From NCBI GenBank assembly GCA_018806985.1, contig JADANN010000437.1, forward strand, positions 460,501-524,500: 64,000 bases of DNA. Reading direction: 5' to 3'. The position numbers and the translations under genes are program-made. Each line of letters starts with the position of its first letter. Within the stretch, counting starts at the first letter, position 1. This DNA comes from Angiostrongylus vasorum (Eukaryota; Nematoda; Chromadorea; Rhabditida; Metastrongylidae). Shown here in pieces: positions 11,280-24,885 of the stretch. The notes beneath the pieces were generated by a model that was not told the origin of the DNA, made no database searches, and was given only the letters and a program-made list of their open reading frames with translations.

Positions 11280-13065
11280 ACATCCGAATTTTTGAGACAG
11301 AAATTCATCCTAACGACTAAATTTTCTCTTCGTAAGTAACTAGCTTTAAAACTATGTCGTTATCATGATAACTACGATAGGTTAAAAATTTCAAGCTACG
11401 CCTGCCGTAATCTTCTCGACAAACAATTTTATTGTCGTTTACAACTCTACGGCAGTAGTTTAGGCTTGTCGTTCTATGTGTTATATGGTAGCAGCTGTGA
11501 GTCAACTGATCTGATCAGTCAAACGAACCTCCAGGATCTGTCAGATTTTTTCAGGATCATCAAACGAAAGAAGTCTGATTATCTTCTATACTATGAAAAA
11601 TGCCTTCAAATCAAATCTGATTGTGCGACACCACTCGCCCATGACGGTGAACTTGCAAGTTCCTCCTTCCAACCGCTTCAAGTAGTTAACTATGAAGTTA
11701 CTGAGACTACTAAGCGACATTTCAACTATGAAAGACCCTGAGAACGGTAAGAAGGATAAGACAAAAATTAGAAGGAACATATTTCTTTCTTCATTTTTCG
11801 GATCTGTGGACTACAAAAAGTATTGATCTTGTAGTAGTGGATCCTACGACAGCACCGTAACCAGAAAGATCGACGGCTAGAAATTTCTTCATTTTCATAC
11901 AGAGACATTTCCACTATCTTTTGTTGCATTCCTACAAAGTGCACTTGCTTTTTTAAAGCCCTGAATAGACAAATGAATCATATTCTGTTTGACGACGTGG
12001 GAAGTAAACTAATTAGAGGTGTCGTGCAATAGACGCACAGTCGCCAGTTCGCTTCTGCACCGGGCCAACCAAACCGCCATCCCTCCTTGGTACCAGCATT
12101 CATTGATCCATACAGATGCGTGCATGTGGCGAGGACCTTAAAACCCTTCATCACGACTATCTCGGCATTTTAGAGAAAAGGAAGCTTGAACAACGTTCCA
12201 ATCGCGTTTATGAAGAAGATAGAACCCTCGATTGTCACTTGAACGCAGCCGCAAAGTCCGAACACCTTCGTCGATGACGGAAGGGACACGATGAGAAAAA
12301 ATGAAGCGAGTTCTGGATTGCGAATAATGTATTAAGTCCAGTCGTGTAATGAGATGAGAGTTAAGCCAAAGGGATGAAGAGTGAGAAAAAAATAAATTAA
12401 ATGCGAGGAGGGTTCCGTTTTTTGCATGGTTACTGAGCAAAAACTGAATCGAATGCTTGAATGTTTGCAAACTCCAGGGAAAAACCGAAAAAGCCATTTT
12501 TTTCGTCATCCGTCAACGACCCCGCCTACTTGACTCTCTGCTTCTGATTGTCCTCCGCCCTATTCGGTCTTTAATTTTCGCATTTCTCTATGCTTGGCTA
12601 CAGAACGAGCCGTCCCTACTCCAAAATTTGTTACCCGCGAACGTTTTCACCGTTAAACCTCAATGGCTCCTGTGAGGAATACTGTGGGAAACCGTCGTTA
12701 AATTCTCGTTATCAGTTATGTTTTTGGTTTTTAATATTTCTATAATCCATCATGGCATATAATGCGCATGCCAGTACTTCTTTCCTTACCAATCCACGAA
12801 GGTTTTTAGGTTTGCCTATGGGTTCAGTTGCTGCCTGAAGATTTTGCCTTCTTCATGAATCTCGATGAATGCACATCGAGTCGATTCTGGCTGAAATTTT
12901 AGGATAGTGGCGCTAGGTGTTCTCAGGCCTTCATCTCAGGTCCTCATCAGCTGTTTGTTATTCGGACAGAGCTCTTCCCAGATAAGTTTGTTGACAATTC
13001 ACCCACTCCGAAAGTAGAAGACTTGGTTCGCCGATAGTAATATTATTACGCATTTGTTCCACGGA
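11280..13065. other. Intergenic, no gene seen
   Basis: Short open frames at 11.47-11.74 kb (+) and 12.14-12.51 kb (-) have no recognisable domains. A worn SINE-like head (GTCGTGCAATAGACGC, CGGGCCAACCAAACCGCC) sits near 12.02-12.09 kb. Confidence 0.4.
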
Positions 13066-14430
13066 TCTCCCTCATATCAGGGATCTCAAGCCGGTTAGTC
13101 TCGAGGCTACGTGGCGCCTCCCCACGTGGTGGATAGGGGGTTAATCGCGGACCAAAAGCGACCTTTGCTTACCTGAGACGCAGGTGGATCCGCGGGATGG
13201 ACCCCCTATTTCTGCTGCGCCGATTTGACACATGCTTTCTGTATTTGCTAGGCGTATTCGTGCATGCGTGTGTGGGTGCGTTCTCGAGGCGGTTAGGAGT
13301 CGCCTCCAACAAATAAGCTCCATGTCCACTCTGGGAGAGCCTGGCAAGCTACCCGTGAGTATACCCAGCCCCACGTTCAGAGCCCAGCAAGCTATACGTG
13401 GGTATCAAAAATGCTAAACACAGTAAAAAAAACGGGCCTCATTCCCCTGATCACGAAAAAGAACCCCCAATTTCGCAGCGTTGGGTAGGACGAGTACGGA
13501 GAAGCTGCTAAAATCTCAGGGCCAATGGAAGCTACCTGGATTACAAAGAACTATGGTGACGATTTGTACCTACAAGGCACGTGCACTTGCATCCTAGTCC
13601 TCGATAGAAGACTTGCTCATGCAAGCAAGAAGGATAAAGTACGACGTCATCAGCCTGGCCGAGACAAGACGACGCCAGCCTTTCAACGCCGTCTATGACA
13701 CCGGAGAAGTGTTCCTCGGAACACGCGACAGTAAAGAGTCTGCGGCTTCGGCGGCATCGGCGTTCTCGTGAACACGAGTTTGTCCATGAACATCGATTCA
13801 TTCGAACAGCCTACAACCCGAATCGGACGTTTGCGATTAAAAAGATGTGGGTCAATACCGACTTTGACAATCTTCGTCGTTTACGCGCCGACATCAAACT
13901 ATGACGAAGAAGAAGTCGAAGCACTCGATATGGACTTGGAGAAGTTCTACGGAGAAGACCATGCATTCTTCAACGTCATCGTTGGAAATTTCAACCCAAA
14001 ACTGAACCAAGAAGAACGTCTGAAGAACGTCACATTGGGACCCACGGATTAGAATGGAACGAAAAGGGTGAGCGGTTTTCTGAGTTTATGACTTGCAATT
14101 CCAGAAGCCCCACTCTCAACGCTGGACGTGGGAGTCTCCGAATGGAGAGCACCGTAACGAAATAGACCACATCACAGTAAATAGAAGGTTTTGCCTAACC
14201 GATGTCGCTGTTGTCCCAAAATTCTACAAGGGATCAGACCACCATCTCCTTCGTGCAAGATTCTATTTCTCGCGGAAAGGAGAAAAAGCGGCTAAATTCA
14301 AAAACCACAGTCCCGAACCACCGCAAACTGGGTCTTATTCAATTCATTAGTCGGCTGTTGGGAAGATGCCATTGTCGATAACATCGACCAAGAATACGAT
14401 CGGCTCATTCAACATCTTCACGTTAGCGCT

Positions 14431-14976
14431 ATGAAAGCTGAGAGTTCGAAAATCACAAAGAGACGTCTGTTTCCAGAAACACTCGAGCTGATACGCCAGC
14501 GTAGAATCGCACGTGCTGCAGGCAACCGCGAACTAAGATCCGAACTTGCAAAACAATGCAGACAGACGATAAAAGAAGATCTTAAAGAGAGAAGAGCAGC
14601 AGTAATGGTCGAAGCTGCAGAGGCTGGGAAAAGCATTCGCAAAGTCCACCGAAGCTTTGCCAACTACAAGACCAAAATTATTGCACTCCGGCGCCCAGAC
14701 GAAACAGTTACACTGTCCAGAAAGGCAATGGAGAAAATTATTCACGAATACTACACTGATCTCTTCGATAGTCAGGCCCATCTCCCGTCATATGAAATAA
14801 AGGAGGATGGATATGTTGTACCACCGGTTCTCCCTTCCCTAAATCCGACATGCCATTTCGTCGGTGAAAAATCGAACAGCACCAGGTCGGGACAGGATAA
14901 GACCAGAACACCTGAAGAACCCTCCGTCAGTCTTCGTAAACACACTGGCTGGGCTCTTCTGACGTTACCTGTCTGA
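14431..14976 (+). pseudogene. RTE ORF segment, linker between endonuclease and RT
   Basis: A 181-residue open segment, basic and helical ([35 protein letters not shown]), then HEYYTDLFDSQAHLP, typical of the region before the RT palm in RTE proteins. The frame is lost near 14.87 kb, where the counterpart copy reads on through [19 protein letters not shown]. Confidence 0.7.
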
Positions 14977-15215
14977 ATGCATGGTCCCTACTCAGTGGAA
15001 GACCTGCAAGACCGTGTTATTGTTCAACAAGAGCGACCTAAACGATATCGGCAACTATCGCCCAATCTGCTTGCTGTCTGTCGTCTATAAACTTTTCATT
15101 GAGTCATCCCTAAACAGGATTGACAGAACATTGGACGAAGGACAGCCATGTGAGCAAGCAGGGTTTCGAAAAGGATTTAGTACGATGGAATACATCCACA
15201 CGGTAACAAGGCTCA

Positions 15216-16091
15216 TTGAAGTATCGCGAGAGTACGAAAAGACCGCTCTGTCTCACCTTCATCGATTTACAAAAGGCCTTTGATTCAGTCGAGATGGAAG
15301 CAATCTTGGAAGTCCTGGATAGTCAAGGAGTCCCTACTCAGTACATAAAGATTCTTCGTGAGCTGTACAGAAATTTCACAACCAAGGTATCACCATTCTA
15401 CGACGATATTATCATTGACGTCAACAGAGGAGTTGGCCAAGGCGACACCACTTCGCCAAAATTATTTACCGCCACTCTCCAGAACGTCATGCGAACATTG
15501 GAATGGGATAATATGGGAGTGAAAATCCATGGTCGGCAGTTACACCATCTTCGCTTTGCTGATGACATCGTCCTCAAAACACCAAACATTAGCCAAGCGG
15601 AACGTATGCTTTCCGACTATGATAAAGCCTGTGGAAAGAGCGGTGATCGAGAAAATCTCACAAGTACGATGTTCATGGGAGAACGGATTGGTTTCGTATG
15701 CCCATTCACGCTCAAAGGAACGAATATCTCCGAATGCTCCACTTATGTCTATCTAGGTTGGAAAAGCGATATGATGAAGTACTTAGCTCTAGAGCTGAGC
15801 AGAAGAAAACAAGCGGCTTTGGGAGCTTTCAACAGCATCGAGGATGTATTGAAGAGGACAAAGAAAACCCGACTGCATGCCCAGCTTTTCCACTGGACGG
15901 TACTTCATGCCCCAACGTATGCGTTAGAAACTTGGTCGCTGCTAAGCAGGAAGAAAGATCACCCAACGTTACCGAACGCACAGTCGAAAGGACGATGCTT
16001 GGGTATCCCGTTTCACACAAGTAAGGGATGGGATCCGAAGCTCCAACCTGCATCAACGGTCAAAAATCAAAGATGCTGTTCTGTACGCTAA
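15216..16091 (+). pseudogene. RTE reverse transcriptase segment
   Basis: Longest open piece of this element, 291 residues: [46 protein letters not shown] and [19 protein letters not shown]. The FADD box is intact. The C-terminal part (ELSRRKQAALGAFNSIEDVLKRT, LHAPTYALETWSL) follows before frameshifts near 16.0 kb. Confidence 0.8.
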
Positions 16092-16499
16092 ACAGTCGAA
16101 GATAAGGTGGGGCCGGACACTTAATGCGTATGAATGACAACCGATGGACAGAAGCCGTTATTGACTGGATTCCTCGGGCTGTCAAACGTAGTGCAGGGAG
16201 ACCACCGACCCGATGGTCAGAGTTCTTCACAAAGAGCCTAGAAGAAAGATATGATGCTCGACGAGTCCCTTGAGCGAGAAGAACCTTCTGAGCTACTCCT
16301 GCAGGTGACAGGGGAATAATGGAAGGTTTACTGGCGCCCGCTTGAGTCACTCGACGATCAGCAGGACTGCTGGTGATACAGATGATGCCTTTGTTAATAA
16401 GATTTGAATTTGCAGGAACTCTAATGTATTTCTGTTAGCAGCAGTGAGGCCCACTTAATCACGTCAAGATAGAGGTATTGGCTTGTGCAGTTCTGATAT

Positions 16500-16645
16500 A
16501 TTCACTTGGTTAGTTGGACGGCCTATCTTCACTAGTTGTGCGGGCCCCTGCAAAATGTCCTATTTTTTTGGACACTTGCTGGCTGAACCATTGTGGTTTC
16601 CTGGGATCCCGAGGTTAGCCTGGCCAAACTCTGTTCCAGTTCGGG
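16500..16645 (+). repeat. F4 repeat fragment just 3' of the RTE copy
   Basis: TAGTTGGACGGCCTATCTTC, GAACCATTGTGGTTTCCTGG and GAGGTTAGCCTGGCC match the first third of F4. Confidence 0.5.
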
Positions 16646-19400
16646 CATTGACAGCTCATTAATATTAATATAACAATAATAATGTTAAAATTCTTTCAAA
16701 CAATAAAAAATGAGAGAAAGCATTCTCTGAGAAGAAGGACTGTCTTTGATTGTCTAGAATTCTCGAAGGAATTTGCTATCTGTTTCTTCTTGATCTTTCA
16801 CTTATTTAGCTGGCTCTTATTACTTCACACTTTTACTCCTGGCCAATTTCCACTCGTATCGTGAAATTAAACAGGATCTAAACAGATCCAGCAATTCAAA
16901 ACAATTCAAAAGCATTCAGTAGAAAAGGCTCGGTGTTTTTGGCTAAAGCAGTCAGGAGACAAACACAAAGCTGGAATTCGGAAGGAATTTTTTGTGGAAC
17001 AAGTGTAGCGCATAGCGATTAAATGGCAAATAATAGCTCGGATTCACAAGATTCTTCAAGTGGATTGGAGACTGATAAGTAGGGAAATGCAGTGAGAAAT
17101 CCCTGGTGAGTCATTTCTTTAATGAGTACAAGTACTTCTTTGCTCATATGATGCTCCTCGTGTACTATAAAAAGTAGTGTTGTTGTAAAGAGATTTTCTA
17201 TATACGAGACATCTTTGGGATTCTTAAACCGACCTCGTCAAGCGAAGGCCGTCAATTTTTTCTGCGTTTTGTGTTTCGCATGACTCGTATGTGATGCATG
17301 CGGTCCGAAACGACTGCATAGATACAACTGGTAACGCTATGTTCTCTAAGATTTTTTGTCCTTCATTCCTCATATCTTTCATTTTGAGTCGTTATTTCTT
17401 CGCACTTTTAAGAACATTTCCTTGTTTTTAATTTGTAAAAAACTGTTTCACCATAATCAAGCTAAACACAGTGCTTTTTGCCCTTTGCTAAATATTTTGG
17501 CATCTAGACTAGGACAAGATTTTCTTGGATTATCAACCTAATGCAAGTTGGTTAAAAGCTTTATACAGGTAGCATCTCGACGACTTCATCTTCTTCAAAA
17601 CCCCGATGATTCGAGTGAGTCGATTGCCCACAAACGTTCGTCCTCGTGATGTGGATATTTGTTACCACATCGAGTGAAACCTGTAGGGAATGGAGCATCG
17701 CCCGAATAAAGTGTTTTCGCTCAGCAGTGCCTCTTTTTATTGCAACGGCTATTAATCTATTACAGCTATAGATAGATATCTAGTTGATCTATCATTCAAC
17801 GCAATAACAGTGATTGGTCATGACGGTTGGGCCGCAGAGAGCGAGCGAACACTAGAATTTAGATGACCGTGGTCTTCATGAATGGAGTACAATTTTTCAG
17901 GGATGTTCAACATCTCAGCAGAACCTTATATTCGTGTTACATGACGGCAATGGGTACTCATTCCGGACCGTTTTTCAGTGTTCCAATTTGTGAAATTGCT
18001 TTTTTTCTTTTCTTCTCTCCCGTATCACCATCTTGTACGAGTTTAGCTCAGGTTGGGTATGTTTGATTCCAGCCATGCAACCAGCCGTGTTTTGGATGAA
18101 AGCGATTCATTAACAGAAGCAGAAAACACGAAGATGTTGAGTTATTAGGATTTAAGGAAAAGATTAGGGATCTTCTAGCAAAACCCGCTCAGCAGCTTTG
18201 ATGTAAAAGTGGGACTGTTTCTGATAGAGTACAGTATTAAGCATGTTCTTACAGATCATCACAGTCCTATTTTCATTTGGCATCCCTGGAAGGACCACTA
18301 TTTGTTTTTTATTTAAATGACCAAATTCCACATGTTATGTGAATCTCAGCACTTCTTCTTTAGGTCTCCGCGATTCGTTATCCAAAAAGTTTTCCCTATT
18401 TATTTACGAATTCCTCTGCAACTTGAAGGTTTTTGTCTTCTACTTAAATACGCTTGAACACTCATTGAGTTCATTTCACTGCCTAAAAATCCTGAGTAAC
18501 TCTGCTACAACGCCCGCTGAGATTGTCAACTTTGTGGATAGAATGTGTCTTGCGGGACAAGTCTGATACCAGTTTGCAGACTTCGGAGGGAGGGGCCTTG
18601 TGGTTTAGCTCTAGTTGGTCAGTGGAATATGGGTCTTCGAGTTGGTCTTCGGTACCAAGTAGTTAGCACTTGCACAAGAAGAACTATTATAGGGGAGAAC
18701 TAATTGACAGGCTGTCGAGTGAAGAGTGTGGAGAAGACTGTTGAGGAGACTAGGATTAAGTTCGAATTGAGGAAATGCATATTCAATTGAGGAAATGACT
18801 AAGCAGTCCAAGGATAAATGTGATAACCGGTGAATATAGTTACTGTAGGAAACACAATAATATAGGAATTATTCGGGGATGATCTATTGAATTATGAACG
18901 AGAAACCTCAGCTGTGTTGCACGTGATAACCATTGCGCTTTGAGAGCAGTTCCCAACAAATTTCCTCAGACAGAATTCCTCAATTCCTTTTTCATTCCGT
19001 CTTTACAAATTGTATGATTTTTTTCATAATTTAAAAATAACAAATTCAACGGCTCCATTCCCTCCTCTTTTCTGTTGATGAATCGCTTTCACAAAGCTCT
19101 TAAGAGGTGAGTAAACTTTACCAATTCCAGCCATACTCGACGACGATGGTGATGTAAGAAAAAGGAAAGGACAATAATGACCTTGCAAAGAAGCTATATA
19201 AGTGTTTAGAATCAATATTCTAGAAAATCAGCTGCCCCCTTCAATACCAATGCTAGGGTCTGATGTTAGCGTTTGATTTTTGCTTTCCATACTTAATGGC
19301 CAATCGTGGCTATAAGCTACAATGACTAAATATCTACATGTGCTCCTACTCTACCAATCTGATTAGCTATGGACAACAACACTGTGGAATGATGACAGGT
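16646..19400. other. Intergenic, no gene seen
   Basis: AT-rich; holds repeat F5 at 17565-17835 and a possible worn S2 remnant near 18.33-18.60 kb. No supported gene. Confidence 0.45.
17565..17835 (+). repeat. Interspersed repeat F5, second copy
   Basis: Pairs with 741-1000; moderately diverged. No coding capacity seen. Confidence 0.45.
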
Positions 19401-19404
19401 GAAA

Positions 19405-19655
19405 GGATGAAAATATGGAGCGCTCGGTGCTGATCATTCCGTCAAAGATCTTCCGTGTATTCAAATCCATTCGCAGTATAGTACAGAAGGGTCCATGCAA
19501 ATTTCGTCTGTGTGTTCTATGCAATGACTTGCCGTGCTTAGCGATGTAGCACATCAGCTCTGGCGCCAATTTACCTACACAGGAGCGATGGAGGCCTTAG
19601 TCTGCGCTCGAGTTCGAACAAGCGACCATATTTATTTACAGAGCGCCTATAGCCA
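19405..19655 (-). mobile_element. Diverged S1-like SINE
   Basis: On + it reads GGAGCGCTCGGTGCTGATCA ... GCAATGACTTGCC ... GGCGCCAATTTACC ... GTTCGAACAAGCGA, the inverse order of S1. The GTTCGAAC part is the B box. Confidence 0.45.
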
Positions 19656-19659
19656 CTTT

Positions 19660-21670
19660 GCTACCTATTTGTGGTCCGATAAAATTAAGTGCACTATCCG
19701 CTGTCGTTTTTCGAGATTCTCCATTCATCTTTCATGTTGGCTGTTATGAAGTGAATCTTTCTCCAACACTAAAACATTTTAATTTTCACGTACAGAAAAA
19801 GCGCCCAATTTGTGGACCACGAATTCCTCCCTCTCAAGAAACGGCGCTATTGAATAATGCATATTACTGCTCCTCCATTCAAATGAGATTTTGCTGACAC
19901 TTGCCTTTTTCACTTTCATGAAATCACTAGGTTTCTCGCTTTTTTTAAAACTCTTTCTTGAGCGACTAATTGTCGATTACATTATACTCATTACTCATTA
20001 TAATCATAATACATTGGCGAGTTCTGTCATGAAAATTAAGCCATAGACCCTTAGCTTTGTTGAAGGCTCCAGCTTCAAAACACACACGCGCGCGCACGCA
20101 CAAACACACGAACATTTTACGGCGTCCAGTTTCGGTCCACCATTTTCGCGACCGCGTGCCATTGGAGCGCAACTGAGATGCGCATTGAAATGAAGTTCCG
20201 ATCGTAAATCCGCTTAGAAGCAAGGCCCAGTGGTTTCCTGAGATTATCGTCGTATTGTGCGGTTCCCTCCCATTTTTGTTTCATGCTTCTCTAACTTTTA
20301 CGCATGTGCTATGTTCTTCTGTGTATGTTCCCATGTTCACGGGCACCTCTTGTGGATGATCTGACTCTGGGCGTGTGAGGGAAAAAAATTTGTCCGTTGT
20401 CCAATCATAACCAAGATATTGTTAGCTTTCCGCATGGTTTTATGTGTTAATTGAACTGTACTTCTGTGTCTCTTTCATGCTTTTTTTATATCCAAATTTT
20501 CCATCCTACCGTCCGAAATGGCTTTTTCGGCCAAGGATAACCGCGAATACCTATTCATTGACCAGCCCGCCCCAGTATAAAATGTGTGTTAGACAAGCCG
20601 TCGATTGACTATAAGGTGGCGTCAAGCTGTTATGCGGTCAAAAAGCAGTATATCTACACGAAAATCTTGAAAAAAGAATCAATTTTCGTCAACCCTGTGT
20701 ACGTTTCACTTTTTTTTTGAAAAGTTTTTTTTGGTAGCTAAATGACTGAACAGTCTTGCCTTCATCCAGAAGGACTCGACCATGCTTTCGTAACACCGTT
20801 GCAGCGGAGAGTCCTTATAATTTGGGTTTTGTTCCAGTGTCTTTCCTAAGAATTTGGATTTTTTGAGAAAAAAACCATACTTTATTCACACGACCTGCCA
20901 TTGTATATAGTTTCATTTCTTAGCATCCATTATTAATGAAGGGTTTTTAGATTCTGCATGTTGGTTCTGCTGCTGCTGAGGCCTTTCATGTTCTTCATAA
21001 ATATTGTTGAGCACTGGTCAAGTTGATTTTTCTTGCAACTCTGAGATTGCCGTTTTACGACGTTCCATATCTTCAGCCCAGACAGTCGCGATCATTTATG
21101 GGTTGGACTGAAGTACACGATCTAATCCCAGACGAGTATAACGTCAGCTTCCCAACCCAATAGAGGAGGAATTTGGTGGACACGGGAGGGTTCGAACCTG
21201 GGTCTATTGAGAGATACCATTACCATTATCGCCTTCTCCTCTTAAGCAGTAGCGCAGAAAAGCTATTATTTGCGTTCACTTCTCTAAGGTCTTTTCATAT
21301 GAGGTAAAAAATTGCCCCCAAAGCCTGTTGCTAGTCGTCGACTAACCGCGCGTTTTCGTGAGTGTGGGAAATAGATGCAGTTATTTTTTCTACTCGCAAT
21401 TTGTTCACTTACATAAGGAAGAATCTTCTCTCCCATTTTTTTATTTCTATCTTAGTCGAAATGACGATGAAAACATGTTGTTTTTAGTTCCGAAAACATT
21501 TTGTCACACATTTTTAAATGGTATCTCGCTTACGTCGAGGAAGAAAATAGCGCTCATTTATTATGTGAAATTCTAAAAAAGAAAAATTTCACACAGTATT
21601 TTTTTTCTCGCGAAAGCTCATAGGGATCAAATAGAAGTACTCATCTTAATATTCATCGTCATATTCAGAA
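19660..21670. other. Intergenic, no gene seen
   Basis: A short alternating purine/pyrimidine stretch (CACACACGCGCGCGCACGCA) lies near 20.08-20.11 kb. Nothing else was recognised. Confidence 0.45.
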
Positions 21671-21674
21671 TCGC

Positions 21675-21960
21675 ATAAAGGATAAAAAAGGATTAAACTC
21701 TCGGCGTCGATCAATCCCTGAGGGATGCGCCATGCATTCGACTTCACTAAGTATCGCTGGAAGTGATTGAATGCATATCTGGCCTTTACAATGACTCGCA
21801 GTGGCCTACCGATGTATCGAGCTAGTGCTGTTATCCTGCCAGACAAGTCTGGTACCAATTTGCCGACCCCGGAGTGATGGAAGGATTGGTGGGCCATAGG
21901 CGCGGGGATCGATTCCACGTGTGTTGTAGAGCACCTCCAACCACTGCGCCACACGCTCCC
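21675..21960 (-). mobile_element. tRNA-derived SINE (S1)
   Basis: Full-length S1 copy, head at about 21960, tail of ATCCTTTTTTATCC type at 21.68 kb. It differs from the 2.9-kb copy by scattered substitutions. Confidence 0.75.
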
Positions 21961-22919
21961 CTTAGCTGAGCTTTTAGTGAGATTTATTATTTGTAGTAAA
22001 GGTAACAGTAAATGTCATTAGCTGCTTCTGTCACAAAAGTACAGTTTTTTTTGCGTTTTCTCCATGAGATCCTGAATTTAAGAACTTCATGAGTCGCTTT
22101 TTTCTTCTGATTCCATTGCCCTGAAGCCCGCTCTATCACGAATGTGTTAAATAATTGTCATCAAATTGTAATTATTGACAAAGTTTGAGATTTCAGTGCA
22201 AGCTGTCTCTCTGTGTTTTATCAAGTTTCTACTTGAAAACTATATGTGGACTAGAGGTTTTGAGATGCACTGCATTGTACACGTCACCCTTGGTTCGATC
22301 CTCCACCCCCAACAATCCAAGCCCCTCTTCCTCTTCACTCAGGGTCTGTAATCGGTATGGAACTTGTTTGGGAGGATAACAACACTGATCTAACACATTA
22401 GTAGCCTCCAGAAAGTTAATTTAATGGTTTTACTGGCTTGTCTTTCGGGTTGCAATATCGAACTCGTTGTCAACTAGGATAACCTTCCTTTCGTTATAGC
22501 CCCGCTGTACACCGCTGTTCGGCACCCAGGAGCGCACCCAGCTGCGCACCCAGCTGCGATCAGGTGGCAAACTACTCAGAGTTCATATAGTTGAACTGGT
22601 TAACATTTGGATGATCATGGTGTTGAGTAACGAAAATATTGAAATTCAAAAACTCGGAGATACCAACTATCATTTAAATAATTCTGAATGCATCGAATAA
22701 GTTCGGACGTTCATGTATAATATAATAATGGTCAGCTCAAGTTTGATCACTACTTAATTGAAATCAACGATGGGAAATCGTCCGAACCTCGTAAAAGCGC
22801 TATAGTACCATTTTTTTGTTCCGCGTTTTTGTCGTTTTAAAGAATAAAATTTATTGTTGCATAATGATTCATGACGATGAACGTTTATTTCTCATTTTCT
22901 CCGTCTATATCACGCCAAA

Positions 22920-23182
22920 GGGCGCGTGTGGCGCAGTGGTCATGGGCACCTTGCTAAACACATGGGATCGATACCGTCCTCCCAGGCTCACCAAGCCTTC
23001 CATCCCTCCGGGATAAGCAAATTAGTACCAGACTTTCTTGGGAGTATGGTAGCACCTGCTCGGTACATCGCCAAATATGCGTTAAATCACCTCCAAACGA
23101 TGTTTAATGAAGCCGAATGCATGATGATCACTCAAAGGTTGATTAAACCCGAGAGCTTCATCCTTTATCCTTTATGTCAAGC
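22920..23182 (+). mobile_element. tRNA-derived SINE (S1)
   Basis: The head GGCGCGTGTGGCGCAGTGGT is clear on the + strand; a B-box-like GGGATCGATACC follows. A small deletion in the middle of the body distinguishes it. The tail is CTTTATCCTTTATG. Confidence 0.75.
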
Positions 23183-23799
23183 CAAAAGTAAAAGGACATT
23201 CCTTTCTTTATGGCCTAATCCATTTTCAGGTGAAATTCTGGGGAAAAACTTGCTTTCAGTTGTTTTTGGATCTACCCTGGTTTGACGAATTTTAGACGAA
23301 TTCGTCGTACCAATCATGAACAATTTGGTCGCAGAATACCACATGACTATTATTATTATTATTATTACAGGCGTATGAGCCTGCGAGGACAGTATCGATC
23401 CCAATTCATTTTTAGTATTATTACAACTTTTCGTTTACACAAATAATTGGTTGGAAGAAATTTTCTTAGGCAGTTAAGAAACAAGCTGGAAGAGTGGAAA
23501 AAAGGTGACCCAAATCATTTTTTTTGTCACCAGGTTCATCTTCTCAGTTAGTATTTTTAGGACTATCCTGTGCACTTTTTTACGATAGTAGTTATCATGT
23601 TTCTCTCTATCTTTGCTTATTCTTTTTCCTTTCGGCTAGTCGGGGCAAAAAACTGGCTATTTCGACTGTTACCTGCTTTCATTTTAACGATTTCACTTTG
23701 GTACTTTATTCAGGAATGTCATGTCACAGTATTGCACAATCAGGATTTTTCTTCACCCTTTGTCACCTTTTCGCCAATCACGATTTTTTTTTACTGGAC

Positions 23800-23988
23800 A
23801 TGACTATGAAAAACTGGGAAAGCTCTGGCACGACAAGCGCGAGAATCCAGGAAAAAAGCTCACAGTTGACAAGCGTTAAGTATGCCAATGAAGACCGACG
23901 ACAAATCCCTATTCCGCGGCCAAAATTCGTAATTGAATCTGACCGGCGTAATAGATGGGTGAGAGTTAAAGCACAACGAAAGGAATAG
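23800..23988 (+). CDS. Possible small exon, unknown
   Basis: An open frame from an ATG at 23800 (MTMKNWESSGTTSARIQEKS) to TAG at 23986-23988 (RRNRWVRVKAQRKE). Hydrophilic and basic, unlike the T-rich stretch before it. No recognisable family and no clear splice partners; weak evidence. Confidence 0.15.
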   Translation: MTMKNWESSGTTSARIQEKSSQLTSVKYANEDRRQIPIPRPKFVIESDRRNRWVRVKAQRKE

Positions 23989-24282
23989 GAAGAAATGCTT
24001 GAATCCTAACAATACGAGAGGAATGGCCATTATATGTAAGTAATCACAATGAGTGTTAGGGATTTAGTGAGCATCCTGCCCGTCATTGCGCTCAGCTGAT
24101 GTAAAATCGTCGACATTGGTTACGACAAATTTGCAGTTGAGCTGACAAGATTATCTGGCGAGATATCGGATTGAGATATAGCCTAGCTCTGACAACTTAC
24201 ACTATTCACATAAAAATCCCGTCCATGGATAAATGCATACCTTTGAGTAACTTTTTTTTGTTATATTTCATTCACATCGGAT

Positions 24283-24564
24283 ATAAAAAGGATAAAGCTG
24301 TCGGCGTTGATCAATCTCTGAGGGATGCCCCATGCACTCGACTTCATTAAACATCGTTTGGAGGTGATTCGATGCATATCTGGCTTTTACAATGACTCGC
24401 TTTGGCCTACCGATGTATCGAGACAGTGCTGGTATCGTACAAGATAAGTCTTGTACCAATTTGTAGACCCCGGAGGGATGGAGGGCACGGTAGGCCATGT
24501 GCGCGGGGTCAATTCCACGTGTGTGTTGCAGAGCGCGTCCATCCACTGCGCCACACGCGTCCCT
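24283..24564 (-). mobile_element. tRNA-derived SINE (S1)
   Basis: Full-length copy with head at 24564 and tail ATCCTTTTTATCC at 24.28 kb; it lies close to a diverged + strand relative at 24630-24885. Confidence 0.75.
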
Positions 24565-24629
24565 TTACCTAAGCTAATAATACCATTACTTTATTCCAAG
24601 ATTATAATATCCACTTATTTATTCTTTTA

Positions 24630-24885
24630 AAGGTTCGCGTAACTCATTGGTTTGAAGTGCCCTAAAATACGTATGTGGTCTTTGGTTCGACCCTGTTCCG
24701 GTGGCTAGTTTCATCGGGTCTGGAAAAATGGTACCAGACCAATCTGGGAGTATTAAAACACTGACATGATGCATCGATGGGCTACCATAAGTCACTATAT
24801 AGGTGGACATTTTATCACCTCCACGGTGCAATGAATTGAGTCGAATGCATGGAATGACAAAATTGCAGGGGTAAGAATGTCGGAC
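24630..24885 (+). mobile_element. Diverged SINE related to S1
   Basis: GTAACTCATTGGTTTGAAG replaces the normal head and GGTTCGACCC is a good B box. The body shares TGGTACCAGACC, the GATGGGCTACCATAAGT segment and GAATGCATGGAAT in the same order as S1. Confidence 0.5.

Larger units (their letters stand above)
13070..16388 (+). mobile_element. RTE-clade non-LTR retrotransposon, near full length, frameshifted
   Basis: RTE elements encode an AP-like endonuclease joined to a reverse transcriptase. Here the endonuclease is seen as [12 protein letters not shown] (near 13.88 kb), the metal-site region IVGNFN (near 13.98 kb) and SDHHLLRA (14233 on). The reverse transcriptase follows as [12 protein letters not shown] (15.06 kb), [11 protein letters not shown] (15.26 kb), GQGDTTSPKLF (15.43 kb) and the catalytic [10 protein letters not shown] (15.55 kb). 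The frame breaks at least at about 14.05, 14.36, 14.98 and 15.24 kb, so it is inactive. The 5' end begins near CCCTCATAT...; the 3' end after CGAGTCACTCGACGAT (here TTGAGTCACTCGACGAT) has a GGTGATACAG tail. It is the cleaner reference for the interrupted copy at 27.5-32.3 kb. Confidence 0.85.
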